This document shows, piece after piece, positions 15,580 to 24,841 of a stretch of DNA of 64,000 nt (position 1 is the stretch's first letter; each line of letters starts with the position of its first letter). Location: the NCBI RefSeq assembly GCF_030145815.1, contig NZ_JAIXHL010000015.1:1-64000 (forward strand). Direction: 5' to 3'. Below the pieces are notes generated by a model. The model did not search any database and was not told where the DNA came from. It saw only the letters and a program-made list of their open reading frames with translations. A program made the position numbers and the translations under genes. The DNA is from Sphingomonas sp. (lineage in GTDB: Bacteria > Pseudomonadota > Alphaproteobacteria > Sphingomonadales > Sphingomonadaceae).

Positions 15580-17895
15580 TCAGAACTCGAACCGGACCTC
15601 GAAGCCATAGGTGCGTGGCGCACCGACAAACCCTGCCGTGTAGCCAAGGCCTGTATTGGCCAGCTCGGTGCCGCTTGCGATATATTCGGCGTTGAGCAGA
15701 TTCTTGGCCCACAGGCTGGCGCTGATGCGGCTGCCGCCGATATCGCGCAGGTCGACCCGCGCGTTCACCAGCGTATAGTCCCGCATGATCGACGTCGGGG
15801 ACACGCGCTGTTGCGCCGCGACCCAGTTATTGTCGGACATGTTGGTCTTTGTCTGATGGTAGAGATCGACCCGCGGCGCGAGCTCTCCGGCATTGCCGAG
15901 CGGTATACGCAGCCCGAAATTGGCGCCGATCGTCCATTCCGGCGTTCCGGCAAATTGCGAGCCGGAAAGATCGACGCCGTTGGCGATCCAGCGGCGATAG
16001 GCTGCATCGACATGGGCGATATTGACGCCGAAATCGATGAAATCGACCGGTTGAAGCTGCAGCTCGACCTCGAAGCCCTTGATCGTCGCTTCCGCCGCAT
16101 TGACGATCGTCTGGGTGAAGACCCCGTTGATGAGCGACCCCTGGTTGCGCTGGATGTTGCGATAGTCCTGGGTATAGGCGGCAATGTTCAACCGTCCGCT
16201 GCCGGTACCCATGCGGAAATCGGTCTTCATGCCGATTTCATAGTCGGTCACGTCCTCGGGCAGGAACGGCGTGAACTGGGCCGGCGTCGTCGCGGAAATG
16301 TTGAACCCACCCGTGCGATAGCCGGTGCGATGGGCGAGATAGACCAGTACGCCGCGTGCGATCTTATAGTCCGCGGTGAGCGAATAGGTGAACTTGTCAT
16401 AGCTCTTTGAATAAGAGGTCATGCACGGGTTCAACGGCACGCCGGCGCCATTGACCAGCCGACAGCTGCCATTGCTGACGATGTTGCGTGTTGTGAGTTG
16501 GCGAAGATCATGGGTCTGCCGTCCGCCCGCGGTGAGCGAAAGCCCGGGCGCGAAGGCCGGGCGCCAGGTGAACTGGGCAAAGGCCGAATAGCTTTGATTG
16601 CGGACCGGGTCGGCGAAGGTCACGCGGTCGCCCTGATAGATGCCGCCGGCGGAGACACCGCCCTGGCCGCCGGTCTGCTGGCGGTCGCTGCCGCGCTCGA
16701 GGAAATAGAAGCCTCCCAGGATATAGTCGAGGCTGCCGCCGAAGATCGTGCCAAGCAACTGAAGCTCATCGCTATATTGCCGCACCGTCATGTCTTCACG
16801 CGACGGGAAATAGGGAATGATGCTGCCGGCTGCATCGGTGAATGTCAGGCTCGAGCCGTCAAGATCGAACGGGATGCTGGAACTTACGAAGCGATAACCC
16901 GCGATGTTCTTGAGCGTGACCCCTTGGGCGATGTCGATCTCGGTCACGTTCGAGACCGAGAAGGTCTTGATCTTCGTCTCGAGGACAAGGTCGCTGGTCG
17001 TACTGTGAAACGGCAGCGCGTTCACCCGGTCGAGTTCGGCGACCACGTTGGGGGCGGAACCAAACCCGATCCCCGGAAGCCGGCCGAGCAGCTTATAGCC
17101 GATGCCGTTTTCGTCGGCGCGGAATCCGCTGACAACCGTCCGGTTCTCGATACCATCCGCCGGTGACAGGGTCAGCGACACCCGCCAATTGTCCTTGTGC
17201 TCGTCATCGAGTTGCTGGCCGGTGGTGACATTGTTGGTGAACCCGTCGCGACGCTGGAGCGATCCGGCGACGCGCAGCTTGGCCCAGTCTGCCAGCGGGA
17301 CGTTCACTGCGCCTTCGAGCCGCCAGGCATCGTAGTTGCCGTAGCCGCCGACGACATAGCCCTCGAAACGATCGGTCGGCGCCTGCGGCGTGATCAGCAT
17401 CGCGCCGCCGGTGGTGTTGCGGCCGAACAGCGTCCCCTGCGGCCCCTTCAGCACCTGAACCGATGCTACGTCGAAAAAGGCGGAGTTCAGTCCCTGCGGA
17501 CGGTTCTGTACGACATCGGCAAAATATACCGCCACCGCCGGATCCTTGGTAATATAGGGATCGAACTGGCGCTGGCCGCGGATCGCGACCTGCAGCACGT
17601 TTGAGCCGAATGCCGAGGGCTGGATCGTGAGGCCTGGCACCTTCTGGGGCAAATCTGCGACCGTGACGATGTTCGCTTCGACCAGCGAATCCGAGGTGAG
17701 TGCGGTCACCGCGAGCGGTACGTCCTGCAGCCGTTCCTCGCGACGGCGCGCAGTGACGACGATCTCCGGCGTGCCGCGCTCGAGCTGCGGATCGACCTGG
17801 GCGTCAGGCACGCTGGTCTGGGCAAATGCCGGTGCCGTGCCCGCGGCGATGCCCATGACGAGCGGTGCCAACAGGATTCGTGTGAAGCGGGTCAT
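15580..17895 (-). CDS. TonB-dependent receptor (1)
   Basis: A 771-residue outer-membrane receptor. A signal peptide (MTRFTRILLAPLVMGIAAG, cut after AFAQ) precedes the plug domain with EIVVTARRREERLQDVPLAVTAL, the usual sphingomonad TonB-box region, and GPQGTLFGRNTTGGAM. The beta barrel follows and ends in an aromatic residue (FEVRFEF), as outer-membrane barrels do. It probably imports the hydrophobic growth substrate or an aromatic compound, powered by TonB; sphingomonads use many such receptors for this. A weak inverted repeat at 18003-18021 lies about 110 nt upstream. Confidence 0.93.
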   Translation of the reverse strand: MTRFTRILLAPLVMGIAAGTAPAFAQTSVPDAQVDPQLERGTPEIVVTARRREERLQDVPLAVTALTSDSLVEANIVTVADLPQKVPGLTIQPSAFGSNVLQVAIRGQRQFDPYITKDPAVAVYFADVVQNRPQGLNSAFFDVASVQVLKGPQGTLFGRNTTGGAMLITPQAPTDRFEGYVVGGYGNYDAWRLEGAVNVPLADWAKLRVAGSLQRRDGFTNNVTTGQQLDDEHKDNWRVSLTLSPADGIENRTVVSGFRADENGIGYKLLGRLPGIGFGSAPNVVAELDRVNALPFHSTTSDLVLETKIKTFSVSNVTEIDIAQGVTLKNIAGYRFVSSSIPFDLDGSSLTFTDAAGSIIPYFPSREDMTVRQYSDELQLLGTIFGGSLDYILGGFYFLERGSDRQQTGGQGGVSAGGIYQGDRVTFADPVRNQSYSAFAQFTWRPAFAPGLSLTAGGRQTHDLRQLTTRNIVSNGSCRLVNGAGVPLNPCMTSYSKSYDKFTYSLTADYKIARGVLVYLAHRTGYRTGGFNISATTPAQFTPFLPEDVTDYEIGMKTDFRMGTGSGRLNIAAYTQDYRNIQRNQGSLINGVFTQTIVNAAEATIKGFEVELQLQPVDFIDFGVNIAHVDAAYRRWIANGVDLSGSQFAGTPEWTIGANFGLRIPLGNAGELAPRVDLYHQTKTNMSDNNWVAAQQRVSPTSIMRDYTLVNARVDLRDIGGSRISASLWAKNLLNAEYIASGTELANTGLGYTAGFVGAPRTYGFEVRFEF

Positions 17896-18002
17896 GCGAC
17901 GTTCCTCCCCATGATGTTTTGTTTTGCTTTGTTTTGCTGTCCGTCCGGCTGAGCCAAATTACCGAACCCGCCGGACGTGCCGGCATCCTGCCGCGCCGTT
18001 CA

Positions 18003-18021
18003 ATGTGACGAAACGTCAATT
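18003..18021. promoter_or_regulatory. Weak 8-3-8 operator-like repeat upstream of TonB receptor 1
   Basis: The centre TGACG-AAA-CGTCA is a perfect 5-3-5 inverted repeat. It shares the spacing, but not all bases, of the stronger 19-bp sites at 32713, 35037, 37946 and 51965. Confidence 0.3.
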
Positions 18022-18065
18022 CCTTCCTTGAGCCGAACGATCACGGATATGCTGCGGTGGCTGGT

Positions 18066-18881
18066 TCAGCCCGGCGGGGCGAGCGATGTGAGATAGGCAG
18101 TCATGGCCGCTGAAGGCTGTTTGCGAGACGGGTTGTAGAAGGGTGACAGCACGGTGAGCATCTGTTTCAGGTCGCGCTTGCGGGTCATCTTGCGGTGGCT
18201 CGCAACCCTGATCCTCGACTTCTCCCGCTGCGCCTCCGACATGCCTTCCCGGTCGATCGCGATCAGATAATCGGCCACGCTGTCCATGAAGCGGGTCAGG
18301 TGGCGATAAGCGTAGAGATAGCCCCAACAGCGATAGAGCCAGGCAAGGGGACCGCGCCCGTAAAGCGTGTGATAGACATCGAAACAGACGTGCCGGTGCT
18401 CGAACTCTTCGGCCAGATGCCATTTCCAGAGCTCGAGCGCAGCTGGGTCGGCGCTACGTTCAAGCAGCGGAAGGACCTGAAAGAAGGTTTCCGCATTGCT
18501 CGATCCAATCGCCTCGAAGCCTTCCGAATAAGCGAGGTTGAAGCGCAGGGACCGGTTCTCGAGCCAGTCCCTGTATTCTGCCGCGAGCCGCTTCTCGAAA
18601 TCGATCAGGCCGGGATAGCCCTTTTCGCGCAGCATCTTGTTGAAAGCATTGTGGCGCTTGCAATGCTCGACTTCCTGCTTGTTGAAGACCTCGATGTCGC
18701 GCGAGAGTTGCGGGTCGTGACGTGCCACGCTGGGCTGAGCCTTGAGCATCACCCGGACAAGATAGGGCTCGATGTGCGAGGGTACGATCGACGCCGCATT
18801 GCAATGCTGCGCCAGTTCGCTGTTGCGCGACCAGTGCGGATCGACCGAGCCGAATTCCATCTTGGGATATCGTGGGGTCAT
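18066..18881 (-). CDS. PF10118-type predicted metal-dependent hydrolase (1)
   Basis: A 271-residue, largely helical protein of the family annotated as metal-dependent hydrolase. Carboxylate/histidine pairs of a ferritin-like di-metal site are visible: KQEVEHCKRH in the middle and AEEFEHRHVCFDVYH later. The catalysed reaction is not established for this family. A paralogue lies at 31837-32667; the two share RFN-AYSEGFEA, LWKWHLAEE-EHR and LSPFY motifs. The ATG at 18881 starts the conserved MTPRYPKMEFG segment; a longer frame to 18917 is less likely. It is divergent from an acyl-CoA synthetase. Confidence 0.8.
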   Translation of the reverse strand: MTPRYPKMEFGSVDPHWSRNSELAQHCNAASIVPSHIEPYLVRVMLKAQPSVARHDPQLSRDIEVFNKQEVEHCKRHNAFNKMLREKGYPGLIDFEKRLAAEYRDWLENRSLRFNLAYSEGFEAIGSSNAETFFQVLPLLERSADPAALELWKWHLAEEFEHRHVCFDVYHTLYGRGPLAWLYRCWGYLYAYRHLTRFMDSVADYLIAIDREGMSEAQREKSRIRVASHRKMTRKRDLKQMLTVLSPFYNPSRKQPSAAMTAYLTSLAPPG

Positions 18882-19014
18882 CGCGGCGGGATAGGCCAGC
18901 CTTGCCCGCGCGCACATATCGCCGCGTCATTCAGCATATGGGTGATGGAGCGGCCTTATCTCTTGTTCCTGTACGAGATGCGGCAAAGGGTAGCGCAAAG
19001 CCGGAGAGGAATTC

Positions 19015-20553
19015 ATGAGCAAAGCCACGCTGCCGCATCTCGCGCACCATGCAAATGAGACGCCCGACCGGCCTGCGGTGATCATGGCGGGCGCGGGCAC
19101 GCTGCTGACCTATGCCGAACTCGAGGCGCGTTCGCATGCGCTGGCCGGCCAGCTCGCGGCACAGGGCATCAAGGCCGAGGACCATGTCGCGATCCTGATG
19201 GAAAATCGCGCGGACTTTCTGGTCGCGGCCTGGGCCGCGCAGCGCGCCGGCCTCTATTACACGCCGGTCAACTGGCATCTGACCGCCGACGAGGTCAGCT
19301 ATATCGTGCAGGACTGCGGCGCACGCGCGATCCTGTCGAGTGAGGCAAGGCGCGACGTGCTGACGGGGGTGGCCGAGACCTGTGCCGATGTGGCGATCTG
19401 GCTGTGCGATTGCGGTGGTCCCTCCGGGTTTGCGCCCGAAAACGGCAACCCGCCAGCGGCTGCCGACTATGCGTCGCTCGAAGGCTCCTCGATGATCTAT
19501 TCGTCCGGCACATCCGGGCGACCCAAGGGGATCAAGCGCCGTATCACGGGCGCGACGTTCGGCCAGCTTGGCGCGGGCGACCAGATGCTTCGCGGCCTCT
19601 ATGCCTGGGACGCGGATACGGTCTGCCTCAACCCCTCGCCATTATACCATGCCGGGCCGCTCAACTTCGCGATGTCGACCCACCGGTCGGGCGGAACGGT
19701 CGTGCTGATGCGCGACTTCGATCCGCTCGAGGCGCTCGAGGCGATCGAGAAATACCGGGTGAACAAGGCCTGGTTGGTGCCGACGATGATGATCCGCATG
19801 CTCAAGACGCCGGATCGCGACCGCTATGACATCAGCAGCATCACGCATGCGGTCCACACCGCGGCGCCCTGTCCGCAGGATACCAAGCGGGCAATGATCG
19901 ACTGGTGGGGGCCGGTGCTCTACGAATTCTACGCCGCGACCGAAGGCAATGGCCTGACCGCGATCACGCCGCAGGAATGGCTGGCACATCCCGGTTCGGT
20001 GGGGCGCTCGCCCGATGTCCGGATCGTCGGGGAGGATGGCGCGGTGCTGCCGGCCGGCGAGGTGGGCGTGATCTATTTCGCGTCGGACTGGACGGTGTTC
20101 GAATATCACAATGATCCGGCCAAGACCGCGGAAGCGCATGACCGCAACGGTTGGACGACGATCGGCGATATGGGGTATCTGGACGAGGAGGGCTATCTCT
20201 ACCTCACCGACCGCAAGACCAACATGATCATCGCCGGCGGGGTGAACATCTACCCGCAGGAGGCGGAAAATGTGCTCGCCGTCCATCCCGCGATCGAGGA
20301 TGTCGCGGTGATCGGTGTGCCGCATCCCGAATATGGCGAAGAGGTGAAGGCAGTGGTGCAGCTGGCGGCGGGACAGTCGGCATCGACTGAACTGGCGGCC
20401 GAACTGGTGGCGCACTGCCAGTCGAAGCTGGCCAAATACAAATGCCCGCGCAGCGTAGATTTTGTCGAGGCGCTGCCGCGCATGCCCAATGGCAAGCTGC
20501 TCAAGCGCGACTTGCGCGCGCGCTACTGGAACGATGCGAAGATCCGCATCTGA
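19015..20553 (+). CDS. AMP-dependent acyl-CoA synthetase
   Basis: A 512-residue adenylate-forming ligase. The A3 motif is YSSGTSGRPKGIKR, A5 is YEFYAATEGNG, A7 WTTIGDMGYLDEEGYLYLTDRK, followed by the hinge INMIIAGGVNIYPQE-type segment, and the A10 lysine is in MPNGKLLKRDLR. All are intact, so an active acid:CoA ligase is expected; the acid is unknown. GGAGAGG six bases before 19015 supports the start. It ends directly against the convergent SDR gene. Confidence 0.92.
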   Translation: MSKATLPHLAHHANETPDRPAVIMAGAGTLLTYAELEARSHALAGQLAAQGIKAEDHVAILMENRADFLVAAWAAQRAGLYYTPVNWHLTADEVSYIVQDCGARAILSSEARRDVLTGVAETCADVAIWLCDCGGPSGFAPENGNPPAAADYASLEGSSMIYSSGTSGRPKGIKRRITGATFGQLGAGDQMLRGLYAWDADTVCLNPSPLYHAGPLNFAMSTHRSGGTVVLMRDFDPLEALEAIEKYRVNKAWLVPTMMIRMLKTPDRDRYDISSITHAVHTAAPCPQDTKRAMIDWWGPVLYEFYAATEGNGLTAITPQEWLAHPGSVGRSPDVRIVGEDGAVLPAGEVGVIYFASDWTVFEYHNDPAKTAEAHDRNGWTTIGDMGYLDEEGYLYLTDRKTNMIIAGGVNIYPQEAENVLAVHPAIEDVAVIGVPHPEYGEEVKAVVQLAAGQSASTELAAELVAHCQSKLAKYKCPRSVDFVEALPRMPNGKLLKRDLRARYWNDAKIRI

Positions 20554-21294
20554 TCAGTGGAAGGTGCGGCCGCCATCGACTGCCAGAACCGTGCCGGTGA
20601 CATAGGAGGACGCTTCGCTGCTCAGGAACAGGATCGCCTCGGCCAGCTCGGACGGGCGCGCGACCCGCTTCATGGCATATTGCTGGACGAATGGCGCGTC
20701 GTCCGGGCTGGCATAGCCACCAAGCACGCCCTGAACCATCGGCGTATCGACGATACCCGGGGCGATGACATTGGCACGGATCCCCGGTGCGAGCTCCGCG
20801 CCCAGTGCCTTGGTGAAGGCGACAAGCCCCGCCTTGGTCGCAGCATAGGCAGCGATGCCCGGCGCGTTGGGCAACAGCGCCTGCCCCGAGGCGATATTGA
20901 CGATCGTCGCGTTCCCGGTGACCTGCAAATGGGGTAAGGCCGCGCGACAGATCAGATAGGGCGCGGTCAGGTTGATCGCGACGAACCGGTCCCAGCTTTC
21001 GCGATCGAGCGCGTCGAGCGGCTGCGATCCGGCGATGCCCGCACTGTTCACGATGCCGTCGATTCCGCCCATCGCCTGCGCCGCCTTCGCTACGGCCGCG
21101 AGCAATTGAGCTTCGTCCGCCAGATCGGCGAGCATTGCCGTTCCAGCGGTTGCCTGGGCTGCCGATCGCAAGAGGTCGTCGCGGCGATCCAGCAGCGCCA
21201 GCGCCGCGCCTTCGCGAGCAAATAATTCGGCCGTCGCGCGACCGATGCCGGAGGCCGCGCCGGTGATCAGGATCCGTCGCCCGGCCAGCTTCAT
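20554..21294 (-). CDS. SDR-family oxidoreductase
   Basis: A classical SDR of 246 residues: TGAASGIGRA cofactor motif, NSAGIAG, the catalytic Ser in IASGQA and Tyr-x3-Lys in AAYAATKAG. The C-terminus (YVTGTVLAVDGGRTFH) is typical. NAD(P)-dependent oxidation or reduction of a hydroxyl/keto group is expected. Its ATG overlaps the stop of the upstream MFS gene (ATGA), so transporter and enzyme are co-translated; a longer upstream reading frame is only the transporter read in another frame. Confidence 0.9.
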   Translation of the reverse strand: MKLAGRRILITGAASGIGRATAELFAREGAALALLDRRDDLLRSAAQATAGTAMLADLADEAQLLAAVAKAAQAMGGIDGIVNSAGIAGSQPLDALDRESWDRFVAINLTAPYLICRAALPHLQVTGNATIVNIASGQALLPNAPGIAAYAATKAGLVAFTKALGAELAPGIRANVIAPGIVDTPMVQGVLGGYASPDDAPFVQQYAMKRVARPSELAEAILFLSSEASSYVTGTVLAVDGGRTFH

Positions 21295-22628
21295 GCCACG
21301 GCCTCTGCCGCCCGCCGCGCAGGTGCCAGTGCCAGCCTGAACAGGGCGGCCGCACACAGACCCACAACCACATACATGATCGTCAGCGACCAATGGACCT
21401 GCATCGGATCGTGCAGCACGAAGGTGGTGATGAACGCGACCGAGGGGGGGCCAAGGCACATGCCCATCAGGTTGAACACCAGCACGAACAGCGCGGATAT
21501 GCGCCCGCGATATTCGTTGGGCGTCACGATCTGGAGGTGCGCGACGGCCGGGCCGGTGAAAGGCTGGAGAAAATGGAGCAGCGCATAGGCGGGGATGAAT
21601 AGCCAGAGGATGCCATCGGCAAGCTGGAAGGCGATGATCGCCATCGCGACGCCGATCAGGCAGGCATAGACGAAGTATCGCAGATGCGCGTCGCGCTGGC
21701 CGCGCGCGAACCAGCGATCGACGAACCAGCCGCCGAAGATGAAACCGGGAATGCCGCTGACCGCGCCGACGGTGCCGAGAATGATGCCGACCTCCGCAAC
21801 ACCGAGGCCGTAGCGGCGCATCAGCATCGCCGGTGCCCAGGCCGCAGTGCCATAGGCCATGACCGCAACCAGCCCGAAGCCGAGGAAGTGACAGATGAAA
21901 TAGCGGCGGTTGGCGAGGAGGAAGTGCATCACGCCCCGATCGGGAGCGTCAAGGTCGAGCTTGCGGTGCCGGCGAACCGGCTCGGGAACGAGGAACATCA
22001 GGGCGGCGATGCCGACGCCGGGCAGCCCGGTGACGAGGAAGACCAGCTGCCACGGCTCCAGCACGCCGACACCGGGCAATGCCATGGCACCCATCGCCTC
22101 GAACTTCGCGATCAACGCGCCCCCTGCCATATAGGCGAGCGCGCCACCGATCGACGATCCCGTTGCGAACACGCCCAGCGCCAGGGCCAGGCGTCTGGGC
22201 GGAAACAGGTCGGCGATCATCGAATAGGCGGCGGGCGATAGCGACGCCTCCCCGACACCTACGCCGAAACGAGCCAGAAGCAGATGGGTGTAGGTGGAAG
22301 CGAGCCCGCAAGCGCCGGCCGCCAGCGACCACAGGGTCATGCCGAAATAGATGATCTTGCGCCGCGAATAGCGATCGACGAGCCATCCGATCGGCAAGCC
22401 GAACACGGCATAGAACAGGCCGAACGCCACGCCCTGGAGCAGTCCGATCTCGAAATCGCTGACGCCGAGGCTGGCCTTGATCGGTTCGACCATCAGCGAG
22501 ATGATCTGCCGGTCGAGATACGACATGATCGCGACGAGCAGCAGGATCGTCACGCTGAACCAGGCGATACGCGGCGAAACCGCCGATGGGACGTCGGTTT
22601 CCGCACCAACCGTGTCGACTGTCCTCAT
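21291..22628 (-). CDS. MFS transporter
   Basis: A 445-residue inner-membrane carrier with about 12 hydrophobic segments. The MFS signature between helices 2 and 3 is GLPIGWLVDRYSRRK, with SYLDRQIISLM in helix 1. It resembles the spinster/anion:cation symporter-like transporters common in sphingomonad catabolic clusters. Substrate unknown; coupling to the following SDR suggests uptake of an organic acid or related compound. Confidence 0.88.
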   Translation of the reverse strand: MRTVDTVGAETDVPSAVSPRIAWFSVTILLLVAIMSYLDRQIISLMVEPIKASLGVSDFEIGLLQGVAFGLFYAVFGLPIGWLVDRYSRRKIIYFGMTLWSLAAGACGLASTYTHLLLARFGVGVGEASLSPAAYSMIADLFPPRRLALALGVFATGSSIGGALAYMAGGALIAKFEAMGAMALPGVGVLEPWQLVFLVTGLPGVGIAALMFLVPEPVRRHRKLDLDAPDRGVMHFLLANRRYFICHFLGFGLVAVMAYGTAAWAPAMLMRRYGLGVAEVGIILGTVGAVSGIPGFIFGGWFVDRWFARGQRDAHLRYFVYACLIGVAMAIIAFQLADGILWLFIPAYALLHFLQPFTGPAVAHLQIVTPNEYRGRISALFVLVFNLMGMCLGPPSVAFITTFVLHDPMQVHWSLTIMYVVVGLCAAALFRLALAPARRAAEAVA

Positions 22629-22718
22629 CCCCTGACCTCATTTCCTTGCTTTGGGCATGATGGGTCAAGCCCAGGCGCCGGTCACGCCCGCGCGCCGATT
22701 GCGCACATCTATGCTCGA

Positions 22719-23267
22719 TCAGCGCGGAAGTTGTTCTTCGATCGCTGCGAGGATCGCCGGGTCGGCGGGCAGCGTATCGGGTGCGAACCGGGCGGTGACG
22801 CTACCGTCCGGAGCGACCACGAACTTCTCGAAATTCCATTGCACTTCGGGTGCTGGGTTCACCGCGATGCCGTGGCTCTCCAGCTTGGCACGCATCGCGC
22901 CGCCGCTAGTGCTGACGGCGGCAGGCTGCGCTTCGATCAGAGCAGCATAGAGCGGGTGCTTGTCCGGGCCGGCCACGACCATCTTGGCGAACATCGGGAA
23001 ATCGACGGCGTAGGCGGACCGGCAGAAGTCGGCGATCTCGGCATCTGTTCCCGGCTCCTGCCCGCGGAAATCGTTGGAGGGAAACCCCAGCACTTCGAAC
23101 CCCCGGTCGCGATAGGCGCGGTACAGCGCCTCGAGCCCTTCATATTGCGAGGTCAGGCCGCATTTGGAGGCGGTGTTGACGATCAGCAGCGCCTTGCCGG
23201 CATGTTCGGCGAGCCGCGTCTCGCGGCCGTCGATCGTTCTTACCGGGATGTCCTGAAGCTTCGTCAT
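22719..23267 (-). CDS. Glutathione peroxidase family protein
   Basis: A 182-residue thioredoxin-fold peroxidase. The peroxidatic Cys36 lies in NTASKCGLTSQY and the Trp of the active site in VQWNFEKF. The usual NQF tripeptide with the catalytic Gln reads NDF (SNDFRGQEPG), so one tetrad residue is changed. It would reduce hydrogen or lipid peroxides with thiols. The start at 23267 overlaps the amidohydrolase stop (ATGA). The pairing with a catabolic hydrolase is unexpected. Confidence 0.87.
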   Translation of the reverse strand: MTKLQDIPVRTIDGRETRLAEHAGKALLIVNTASKCGLTSQYEGLEALYRAYRDRGFEVLGFPSNDFRGQEPGTDAEIADFCRSAYAVDFPMFAKMVVAGPDKHPLYAALIEAQPAAVSTSGGAMRAKLESHGIAVNPAPEVQWNFEKFVVAPDGSVTARFAPDTLPADPAILAAIEEQLPR

Positions 23268-24115
23268 GGCGACGCAATTCCTTTGCCGTTCGTTGGCGGA
23301 TGTGAGCGGTGCTGGTTCCAATCCAGCCAGCGCAGGATTGCGCCGCCCATGACCAGATCGCGCGCCTGTCCTTTGAGCCAGGGCAGCTCCTCGTGGAAGA
23401 AGCGCACCAGCGTCGGATAGGGGCAGGGCAGGCGGCTGAGGTCCGATCCCCAGAAGGTCCGTTCGGCGCCAAAGGCGTCGAACAGCCGGCGCAGATAGGG
23501 GGTGACGTCGGGCCAGGGATGGCCCGCCGCGCTGTAGCCGGGCAGGCAGGTCGCCTTGATCGCAACATTGGGCAGCGCGGCCATCGCGATCACCTCCTCA
23601 ACCTGCGCGAACGCCGTTGCGCCGGTCTCGTGAACCCGCGCACCCATATGATCGATGATCAGCCGCAGCGCGGGATATTCACGCGCGATACGGGCGAGCA
23701 GCGGCACCTTGCCGGCAGGGGCGATCATGAGCGGGACATTCTGCGCCTGCGCTTCGGCCCAAAGCCAGTGATCGACAGTCTCGGCACCCAGGATGATCCG
23801 GGCGCCCAACATGCCGGGCTGATGCCGCCACCGGGCCAGCGAACGCAGATCGGGCGGGAGACGCCCCATCACCGCGAAGCGGTCCGGGTGCGCCGCGGCG
23901 GCGGCGAGAACGAGGTCGTTGCGCTCGCCTTCCCAGGAAGGCGGGACAAGGATTGCGCGGGTGACGCATGCTGCGTCCATCGCCGACACCGCCTCGGCTG
24001 CGGTCATAGGATTGTCGCGCTGGGCCCGAGCGGTCCGGCCATTCGCGCCGGCGCGCGGCCATGGACGCTCGGGACAATCCTTTCCCCAGATATGGATCTG
24101 CGCATCGACGATCAT
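23264..24115 (-). CDS. Amidohydrolase family protein (TIM barrel, PF04909)
   Basis: A 283-residue metal-dependent hydrolase of the type that includes 2-pyrone-4,6-dicarboxylate lactonase. The N-terminal metal motif is VDAQIHIWG, with Gln in the first position of the usual D-x-H-x-H, then IDHMGARV and the closing Asp in FWGSDLSRLP. Likely a lactonase or C-C hydrolase on a small acid; not assignable further. Divergent from the UGSC gene across a region containing ATCAC-N4-GTGAT. Confidence 0.83.
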   Translation of the reverse strand: MIVDAQIHIWGKDCPERPWPRAGANGRTARAQRDNPMTAAEAVSAMDAACVTRAILVPPSWEGERNDLVLAAAAAHPDRFAVMGRLPPDLRSLARWRHQPGMLGARIILGAETVDHWLWAEAQAQNVPLMIAPAGKVPLLARIAREYPALRLIIDHMGARVHETGATAFAQVEEVIAMAALPNVAIKATCLPGYSAAGHPWPDVTPYLRRLFDAFGAERTFWGSDLSRLPCPYPTLVRFFHEELPWLKGQARDLVMGGAILRWLDWNQHRSHPPTNGKGIASP

Positions 24116-24150
24116 GTGCCGGCGATAGCATCGCAGCAGCGATCCGGCCC

Positions 24151-24164
24151 ATCACCTGTGTGAT
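24151..24164. promoter_or_regulatory. ATCAC-N4-GTGAT operator candidate (site A)
   Basis: ATCACCTGTGTGAT lies in the divergent promoter region of the amidohydrolase (minus) and UGSC (plus) genes. The same arms and spacing occur at 32755-32768 and, with one change, 34992-35005. A second repeat, GATCAA...TTGATC, spans 24162-24185. Confidence 0.5.
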
Positions 24165-24229
24165 CAAACGCCCGGTTGCTTGATCCAGGAAGATGGACGG
24201 AGAATCGTCGCCCGCGAAGGAGAGAGTGC

Positions 24230-24838
24230 ATGACCGGCCGCCTGCTCAGTCCCATCGGCACGAACAGCGTCGAGCGCCATCCCATCGCCCCGCGGCTCGA
24301 TACGCTGAACGGCAAGAGGATCGGCCTGCTCGACAACACCAAGAAGAATGCGGGGCTGCTGCTCAAGGCGGCAGGCGAAATCCTGCAGCGCGACCATGGC
24401 GTGGCGGAGGTACGCGCCTACCGTAAGATCAGCTCGTCGCCGGGCGCTCCCGCGGCGACGCTGGACGCGCTGGCAGCGTGCGACGCAGTGATCAACGCTT
24501 ATGGCGACTGCGGCTCGTGCACGTCCTGGTGCATCCATGATGGCGTAACGCTGGAAAAGCGCGGCGTGCCGACGACGACCATCAACAGCGACGCGTTCGT
24601 GGTGCTCGGGCAGCAGGAGGCGATCGCACTGGGCCTGCCCGGACTTCCAATCGTGATGGTGCCCCACCCGATGGGCGATATCGCAGCAGAAATCGTTGTC
24701 GAACGTGCGCACGGAATGATCGAACAGGTGGTGCGGGTCCTGACCGGCAGCGCGGCGCAGCTCGAGAGCGACTATACCGACCGCTATATCGGCGAGAGCA
24801 ACAATTTCGCGCGTAGCAACATGTTCTGCGAGATCTGA
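24230..24838 (+). CDS. UGSC-family protein, cysteine form
   Basis: A 202-residue protein of the UGSC family, named for a U/C-G-S-C motif that carries selenocysteine in some members. Here the motif is Cys94-Gly-Ser-Cys97 (YGDCGSCTSWC), an apparent all-cysteine redox or metal site. The surrounding fold (GLLDNTKKNAG near the N-terminus, GLPIVMVPHP later) is conserved in the family. Function is not known. GGAGAG upstream fixes the start at 24230. It is followed after 3 nt by an unrecognised partner gene, so the two products probably act together. Confidence 0.75.
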   Translation: MTGRLLSPIGTNSVERHPIAPRLDTLNGKRIGLLDNTKKNAGLLLKAAGEILQRDHGVAEVRAYRKISSSPGAPAATLDALAACDAVINAYGDCGSCTSWCIHDGVTLEKRGVPTTTINSDAFVVLGQQEAIALGLPGLPIVMVPHPMGDIAAEIVVERAHGMIEQVVRVLTGSAAQLESDYTDRYIGESNNFARSNMFCEI

Positions 24839-24841
24839 TCC

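Noticed and set aside
17920..17942. TTTTG-rich low-complexity stretch upstream of TonB receptor 1 as a tandem repeat
   Set aside because: Only about four imperfect units; it is probably promoter-proximal AT-rich DNA and not a meaningful repeat array.
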